The notes under the pieces were generated by a model. That model searched no databases. It saw only the letters and a list, made by a program, of their open reading frames with translations, and was not told the DNA's origin. Both the position numbers and the translations under genes were made by a program. From Inonotus obliquus (lineage: Eukaryota; Basidiomycota; Agaricomycetes; Hymenochaetales; Hymenochaetaceae), in the NCBI GenBank assembly GCA_032164295.1, contig JAJHTX010000002.1, positions 186,001 to 250,000 on the forward strand: a DNA stretch of 64,000 nucleotides, written 5' to 3'. Below are positions 57,624 through 64,000 of the stretch, in pieces (within the stretch, counting starts at the first letter, position 1; each line of letters starts with the position of its first letter).

Positions 57624-60600
57624 ATGGAGTGCGAGGCTTGCGGATCTCGGTTTCAGAACGATCGTGGGTTGTCGACTCATCAAATGCGTGGTTGCAAGGC
57701 AGAACACTGCAGATCGTTTGGACTGCTGCGGCGACTGAAGAAAGCTGCGGAAGCAAAGAAGAAACAGAAATTGAAAGGTGCGCAACTGTTTTGACCGGAT
57801 TCCTGACGCGTGTGCTCGAGTCCTTGCGCATATACTCACTAATTGTTGTTCAATGGGAAACAGAGAGTCGCGTAAGACAGTCCACACCACCTGTCTTCCA
57901 GCAGGATGATATTCAGATGGATCTAGGGCCTGGACCTGATACTCTCTTCGACCAGCCTCTGGAGCTACCACCCGGCTCAAAGCGCACAAGAAGGCTACCA
58001 AAGCGATATGAAGACCTCATTCCCTCTACCTCTAATATCGCAGTCCTCCCATCAATTTCCTTACCTCATCTCTTGGACTTTGTACCACCTCCGACTGCTG
58101 CCCACTGCCCTGAACCAATACCTGAGGCCGCTCCTGATCCATCCCAGACCAATGGGCCTGAGTCTCTTGCAGATGGAACTCCACACAAGTCACTGACAAC
58201 AAAAACGAATAAATATGGAGTTTTTCGTGTGTACCCAGACCAGCCAACTTACGAGCCAGATCAGTGGGTTGGACTTGAAGACCTATGCGAATCACAAGAC
58301 CTTTCTGTGCCGGAGACGAACATTTGCAGCCCACTAGTGCCCTTCACTTCCAACTTGAAGAAATATGCCCCATTCAAAAGTGCTTTGACATTCCTCTTGA
58401 CTAACTGGGCAAACAAGGACGGAAGAGTCAAATCACACGAAGAAATGGACGAACTCGTCCATTCCGTACTTCTCCACCCCAAGTTCAATCTGAAAGATCT
58501 GCGGAGCTACAGCTCCAAACGCAAAACTACTCGACTGGATAGATCATTTGATGAACCCAAGCACAACCAACCTGAGCACAACCTACAAGTCTCGGGCGGC
58601 TGGATGGAGGGAACTGTCAACCTCAAACTTCCCCCTGAGGATGGAAAGCATCATATAGGAGGAGAAGCGGCCATCCCTTCTTTCGAACTCGGTGGCGTTT
58701 ACTACCGTTCACTGACTCGGACGATCCGAGATAGCCTTGCTGATATCGATGCACCACCATTCCACTACACACCATACAAGGAGTACTGGAAGCCAACAGA
58801 AACTATATCAGACGAACGGATATACGGTGAACTCTATTCGTCCGATGCTTGGCTTGAAGCCCATGAAGAGATACAACTCATGGCCAAGAAAGACGGGATC
58901 GAAAACTGTGTGCTCCCCTTGATGCTTTACTCAGACTCGACTCACTTGGCAAATTTTGGAGCAGCTTCTCTATGGCCCCTCTACATGTATCTGGGGAATC
59001 AATCCAAGTATTCACGTTGTAAATTTAGCCAGCCAGTCTGCCATCATCTAGCATACATCCCTTCAGTGAGTTATATCTTGATTCTATGTTTCTATGTGCA
59101 ATGCTCATCGGGCCTGTTAAGCTTCCTGCATCCAATCTTCAAGATACGTACAAGCACCATTACGGCAGAGTTGCATCAGCAGACATCCTTACTTTTCTGA
59201 GGCAAGAGCTTATGCATCAGGTTCTTTCCCTTGTCCTCTTTCACCAGGATTTCCTCAAAGATTTTGCAAACGGAATGCTCATCACATGCAGTGATAAAAA
59301 AACACGTTGCCTTTTCCCAAGGATAATGGTTTATTCGGCTGACTATCCCAAATGGTATGTATTTATAGATTTTCGCGCTAAATACCACTAATAAATTCAC
59401 TTTCTTATAGTATGCCTGTTGCGACACTTCAGGTACTAGGGGACTACTCATGTGCGACTTGCTTTATTGAAAAGAAATATGTCCAGCAACTTGGTACAAC
59501 GGCTGATACAAACTGACGTTCATCGAAGCACACTGACAATCAACATCAACGAGACAAGATTACTGAAGCACGTAAATGGATTTTCGAGAGGGGATATCAT
59601 GTCGATTCAATTACAATAAGGAGGTATTTTGGAAAGGGCTCAAACATTCCAATTCATGTGAGAAATATTCTTATTTGCGCTCTCTGACCTTAAAGTTCCA
59701 ATTCACTTGATTAATTCTTAGAATGCATTCTCAGCTCTTATAGAGCATGGCTTCGACTATTTTGACATGTTCGTCCCCGATGTCATGCATAAGTTTGAGC
59801 TCGGAGTGTGGAAATTGATTTTTATGCACATGATATGGATACTGGTTGCTCAAGGTGGCAACTCAGTTTCGACACTCAATAGCCGGTAAGTACAAACAGA
59901 CTTGATTATAAAACAACAGAAATAGTAATGCGATTATCGCAAATATAGTGCAACCCCTACCTTCGGTAACAGCACCATTCGTCACTTTTCAACAAATACT
60001 GCTGCAATGACGAAGCTCGTGACTCGAGATTTCGAAGATATTCTTCAGGTAATCAAGTTTTATAGCTTATATTTCACTGCTTACCTATTACTTAGTGCTC
60101 GATACCCACTTTTGAATGCCTGCTCCCAGGAAAACACAACAAGATCTTATTGGATTTGTTATTCATCCTGGCAAGTTGGCATGCCTACGCTAAGGTACGT
60201 CTCCACACAGAAACCACTCTAAAATTGTTTGAAATCGAGATGAAGGCTCTTGGGTCACAAGCACGATTTTTTCTACGTACAACTTGCTCTGAGTATGATA
60301 CACGAGAATTAACGAAAGAAGTACAGGCTCGTGGACGTCGACAAGCTGCTAAGCTGAAGAAAAGATCAATTCCGAAACAAAACACTAAAGCTTCTTCCAA
60401 ATGATGCAGTAACCAGACAGACAGCGGCACAGCAAATCAAAAAAAGCTCAATCTCAATACCCCGAAGTTTCACGCTCTCGGACGATACGTCAACTCCATT
60501 TGTCGTTTGGGAACAACAGACTCATATAATACACAAATAGTAAGACACGTTGTTTCCTTCCGTCATCTCCTCCCTTTCGTCCGCTTCATCACTCCTATCC

Positions 60601-61113
60601 GTCTTTGTTTCTCACCCGTAGTATGTCCCCCTCATCCACATTGCTTTCAAAGGGCATGCCCTCATCATGAAGGACAACTTGCTTTTCATATCTTATGCTC
60701 TCCGCTCACAATTAACGACACACTGCACTTACCTCATTCAAATTTAGGGGGGATCTGGCCACAGACAAGTGAAACGACTATACAGCAAAACGAACAAGAG
60801 AAATGTTGCAAGGGACATCTCCAGGCTGGAAGCTCATGGTCAGAAATTACGCAGACTATGGGCCAGCAGGAATCCAATGTTCTCGTCAAGAGAGTCTGAG
60901 ACTCTCCCCCGAACGGCCCCTGACATTCACTATCACATAGCTTCGTCCAAGAAGATCAACGTTCAAATGTACGCCTGGACCGACGAAAACGAAAACAATC
61001 CTGCTTTGAATGTAAGTCCTTTCAGTTAATCAATCCGAGCTTAGCATATACTAATTTGATAACTATAGAATTTTCTGTATGACTTCCGGCTGCATATACT
61101 CAACCAGCTTGTA
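57624..61113 (+). pseudogene. Plavaka transposase, copy 2 (stops, C-terminus missing)
   Basis: Starts MECEACGSRFQNDRG at 57624 with a C2HC zinc finger (CEACG...HQMRGC). After an intron the long exon runs to 59068 and shows HYTPYKEYWKP, DERIYGELYSSDAW, LMLYSDSTHLANFGAASLWPL and CHHLAYIPS. Later exons: LPASNLQDTYKHHYGRV to SADYPK; CATCFIEKKYVQQLG; DMFVPDVMHKFELGVWK (59760-59815); ILDLLFILASWHAYAKVRLHTE; KKLNLNTPKFHALGRYVNS; and RLHILNQL. In-frame TGA codons occur near 59515 (TADTN*RSS) and at 60402 (KASSK*). The coding sequence ends at 61113, where an LTR begins; the C-terminal domain present in copy 1 (28771-27867) is lost. Not functional. Confidence 0.85.
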
Positions 61114-62788
61114 TGAAAGGATTGTGCTGAAATTTTGATTCGATTAGGAACGCCGATCGAAACTACCCCGGATGGGACCGGTTAATTTCACTGGCCGGAG
61201 ACAATCAGGATCGACAGTGCGAAGCGAAGAACACACAAATCTAATACAATCCGAAGCCGATGATCAAGAAGCATCGGCTAGCAACACTAATCCCGACGAT
61301 CACACTAAACCTTTGCAAACGATGCAGCAAGTACAGCAACCTCCAACGGCTTGCTATAAATGCAGAAGAGTGTGACAGATCATCGAAGACCTGCACAAGG
61401 TAATACTATGGGAAGCAATGGGCATGTTGACATATCATGTGTCCAGCGAACGAGCAACAGCTTATCGAGAATACCACAATACCCCGGAGGTCATTCGAAA
61501 TCACACGAGGTCAACAATAGCAATGGATACGGCAATAGGCATGCAACCAAAGACGCACTGGACAATAGTAGGAATTCATGATATATTAGCACTCAAGTGC
61601 CCAAGCACATTCGTGGAGATCAGTGCAGACTATGTTACGAACCGCCGATCACCGATAACAGCGGCATGGGTTGCAAACACACTCAGGGAACTATGGGCAT
61701 ACTGCAAAGCTATTCGACTACAAGGAAACCTATACCTAGGCTGGAGAATACCTTCAAACGATACTTGACAAAGTGTACGGCTACTCATCGCCATAGGCAC
61801 CTATGTCAAACCACCTTGGTTTCCCCACGATGATATCCGATGTTGAATCACACTTGACGGCCCCGAACAAGAGTCCCGAGGCGACAAGCAAATCACAGCC
61901 TTCATAGCCCCAAATGCTATACAACGGAACCCCGACAGAATTCCTTAAATGCACGAGCAACTGCAGACGAGCGAACTTTAACTACGGCGCAGCCATGCAA
62001 AACCAATGGCATACGAACATGCATCCAATGACTCACTCACTGACTCACTCTATGCACAGGGCGCAGCACACGGCCGACCCCGAGCATAGGTTTCAATTCA
62101 GTTCAAGTCAAGATGAGTCAACGCCGAGTCATCGCCTTGCACAGTGCACAGTCGATGAGTCAATCCGCAGCAAAACAATAGGAATACCAGACGAGTTTGG
62201 AAGCTAGAATAACGAATCAGATCAAGAGTAGGAACTACGGAGCGTAGGAAGTGGTCTGTCCACAACAGGAGGAAAAGGTATAAATAGTTGTAGACTTAGA
62301 CCATAGCTCCCTATCTTTCTTTCGATCCTTTTGTACACCGAGTCCTCTTAGGCATCTAGCTTCTATCTGAAGACACCTAATCTGCTTAACCTCTCTTACT
62401 CTATGGCGTGGAACGATTGATTAGTCGCCCACCAACTAGGGAAGCTTATGAACGGCAGTCGACACTGTCCTACTAGTCTGTCAACGAGGTTAAGGCTCAA
62501 CTTGGTCAGCCAAAAGTGAGCGTCCGAGACAACACTTAGTACACTTGGGAGTCTGCCCCATCGAGGCTCCGGAAACCCTTGGAATAGCACCGTCGAACCC
62601 GTAACAACTGGTTAATCGTACCTAGTAAACGTCTGAGGCGACGTCTAGTATACTTGGGAATCTGCCCTGCTTGTGAAAACCGAGTAGGCTCCGGAAACCT
62701 TTAGAAAAGCATCGCCGAACCCGTAACCAACCGGACCGTCCTATTGTAGTTACTGTATAGTCCCTTTAGGGCGAGCGTTTTTCTAACA
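61114..62788 (+). mobile_element. LTR family F, copy 2
   Basis: 1675 bp, same ends as 26339-27852 (TGAAAGGATTG to TTCTAACA). Flanks TTGTA and GCGCG do not match, so no target duplication. It is longer than copy 1 because of an internal duplication of roughly 130 bp around 62500-62730 (CTTGGGARTCTGCCC... twice). TATA box near 62278. Confidence 0.78.
61172..61948 (+). pseudogene. Unknown reading frame inside LTR family F, copy 2
   Basis: Same frame as 26387-27163, starting MGPVNFTGRRQSG. Stops TGA at 61373-61375, at about 61767 (SNDT*), and near 61843 replace CGA or CAA codons of copy 1, while the codon that is TGA in copy 1 (26666) is CGA here. Function unknown. Confidence 0.5.
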
Positions 62789-62890
62789 GCGCGACAGCAG
62801 TAGTGACTGCCGCAATAGATCGCACTTGATCCGTCAAGTTTGAGTGCATTCGGTTCACGATATCAGCACCCAAGTAAAGATCGATAAAGA

Positions 62891-63584
62891 ATGAAGCGAA
62901 CGTACGTTAACTGTAAGCTGTTCCCATACTCCCTCTGCATCCGGAATGACTACTTGACCTCTCAACTGACCCTGACTGTCTACTTCAAGTGTGAGCCTCG
63001 TATCCTCAGTAGCTTACGCTCTCAGTCGACTGACCACTCCGTTTACAATATTCTTGAGATCCAGGATCTCTCCATGCTTGGAGAGGTCTTCAACGGTGAC
63101 AGCTTCCGCGACCTGAGCTTGGAAAATCCCGATTCCCCACTTCCTTCCAACCCTCAAATACCTGCGACTCAGTTCAGCATATTTGACAAGGTATTTCTTC
63201 CATGAACTTACTATTCCAAGCAATACTGATGCCGATAGTCTACCAGGAGACGAACATACCAGCGTTTATCCTATGCTCGAGATACTTTTCCTTCAGGAAG
63301 TAGGTTTCGAAGAGGATGCTGACTGGTGGATCGCTTTCATTGAAGTGCCGAAGTTTCGAGGGAAAGTCCAATGTCATATATCTCAGAGATGGATACAAAA
63401 GCAATGGGTCGAGTTATCTGCCTTGGACGAAAATATCGGCGAGTCTCAACGTGAAGCTAGGGAGCACATTTGGAATGGTGGGGTGGTGGGGTTCTTCTTG
63501 GCGAGGCATTGGTTGAGGGTATGTATCCTTGGTATGTCTATCAACCTATGCATTCCGAAAAGAACATGGTATGTGCTGAGGTGA
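62891..63584 (+). CDS. Hypothetical protein, possible cargo of Plavaka element 2
   Basis: A frame of 104 codons from ATG 62891 (MKRTYVNCKLFPYSL, TDHSVYNILEIQDLSML) is followed by another open frame to 63584 (LEILFLQEVGFEEDADWW, FIEVPKFRGKVQCHISQ, REHIWNGGVVGFFLARHWL). They would need a splice between about 63190 and 63240, which I could not resolve in phase. The second frame is rich in aromatic and acidic residues and looks coding. I recognise no family. It may be a separate gene joined here by recombination at the LTR. Confidence 0.35.
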
Positions 63585-63782
63585 GGAGTGCATTGAAACG
63601 AAGCCTTCAATGTTGTTGTATAGTAGTCATGTATAAAGTACAAATCAATATAGCTACATTTTTGCTATTTCATTGAGTGATAGTTTGGGAAAAGAATTAT
63701 GGGTCATCGAGCTGGCTTGTATGCGCTTATAGCACTTATATACCGCCATAAGAATGCTGAAAATCAATGATTATTTTAGTCA

Positions 63783-63932
63783 CTTATAGGTCGGTGAGGT
63801 CCGCTATATTCACTTGTACATATCTGCATACATATATTAGGATTTCATGTATCTGAAAGATATACAAGTATTTCATCCGCTTATTGTACCTTCTAGTCGC
63901 TTGTCAGATCGTGAGGTCCGCTACATTCACTT
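63783..63932. repeat. Subterminal direct repeats of Plavaka element 2
   Basis: Two ~33 bp copies at 63783-63815 and 63900-63932 share GTGAGGTCCGCTA and TTCACTT, close to the presumed right end. They could be transposase-binding sites. Confidence 0.55.
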
Positions 63933-64000
63933 TCATAAAATTTATTAAATTTACAAAATTTAGGGGTATATAAGTGGCATATATGTATCTTGACTTTTTC

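Larger units (their letters stand above)
54900..64000. mobile_element. Second Plavaka-type element (right end beyond window)
   Basis: Spacer homology stops at about 54899. The sequence then begins CATCAGCGAAAAGGCTC, a degenerate form of the first element's terminal repeat. The last bases of the window, TGACTTTTTC, match the start of the other terminal repeat. AT-rich subterminal blocks (54943-54970 and 63933-63962) are inverted relative to each other. Content repeats element 1: reverse DUF6698-like gene, shared promoter, forward Plavaka transposase, followed by an LTR and an unknown gene. The right boundary is not visible. Confidence 0.55.

Overview
The window looks like a transposon-choked accessory region from a filamentous basidiomycete, most likely an Agaricomycete. 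The basis is many ~50 bp GT-AG introns, kinase families typical of mushrooms and relatives, Plavaka-type transposases, a Tad-like LINE, a chromodomain Gypsy element and a pogo/Fot1 element. No rRNA, tRNA, CRISPR array or prokaryotic signal was seen.

Host backbone. The backbone is a segmentally duplicated unit: a reverse-strand kinase (helical N-terminus plus TKL-like kinase domain), a ~330 bp shared intergenic promoter, a divergent forward kinase-like gene, and a 3 kb spacer. Unit 1 occupies 1-5660, with its reverse kinase cut by the window edge. Unit 2 occupies 5672-20460, and unit 3 runs from 20497 to about 52494. A fourth, inverted unit begins at about 52495 with a kinase C-terminal fragment and an inverted spacer (to 54899). 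The three forward kinase genes keep identical splice positions in all five exons. In unit 2 the DFG motif reads DFD.

Insertions. Unit 2's spacer carries a reverse LINE (11471-19184) with a 13 bp target duplication. Its ORF2 is broken by a stop, a 26 bp duplication and an LTR-like insertion. Unit 3's spacer carries a Plavaka-type DNA transposon (25701-50725) with 15 bp perfect terminal inverted repeats and an AG target duplication; excising it on paper restores the spacer. The transposon carries two divergent genes, a Plavaka transposase and a DUF6698-like protein. It has itself been hit by a 1.5 kb LTR (26339-27852), a CGGTACC-rich LTR-like element with two more elements inside it (31039-35356), a self-priming-type chromodomain Gypsy element (36208-44810, itself holding a 1.7 kb insert), and an apparently intact pogo element (46292-49306). 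Unit 4's spacer is interrupted at 54900 by a second Plavaka-type element running off the right edge. It repeats the divergent DUF6698 / Plavaka pair, but its transposase is decayed and its C-terminus has been replaced by a copy of the 1.5 kb LTR.

Main points. (1) The DUF6698-like gene is inside the terminal repeats of one Plavaka element and sits in the same divergent position in a second, so it appears to be transposon cargo or a second transposition gene. (2) Five LTR-like insertions all have 4 bp target duplications with a central CpG. (3) Many premature stops are CGA-to-TGA, as expected from decay of methylated CpG. (4) The kinase pair is co-duplicated as a divergent pair. Gene models were made by eye from splice motifs and paralogue comparison; small exon boundaries in the reverse kinases and the transposases are approximate.
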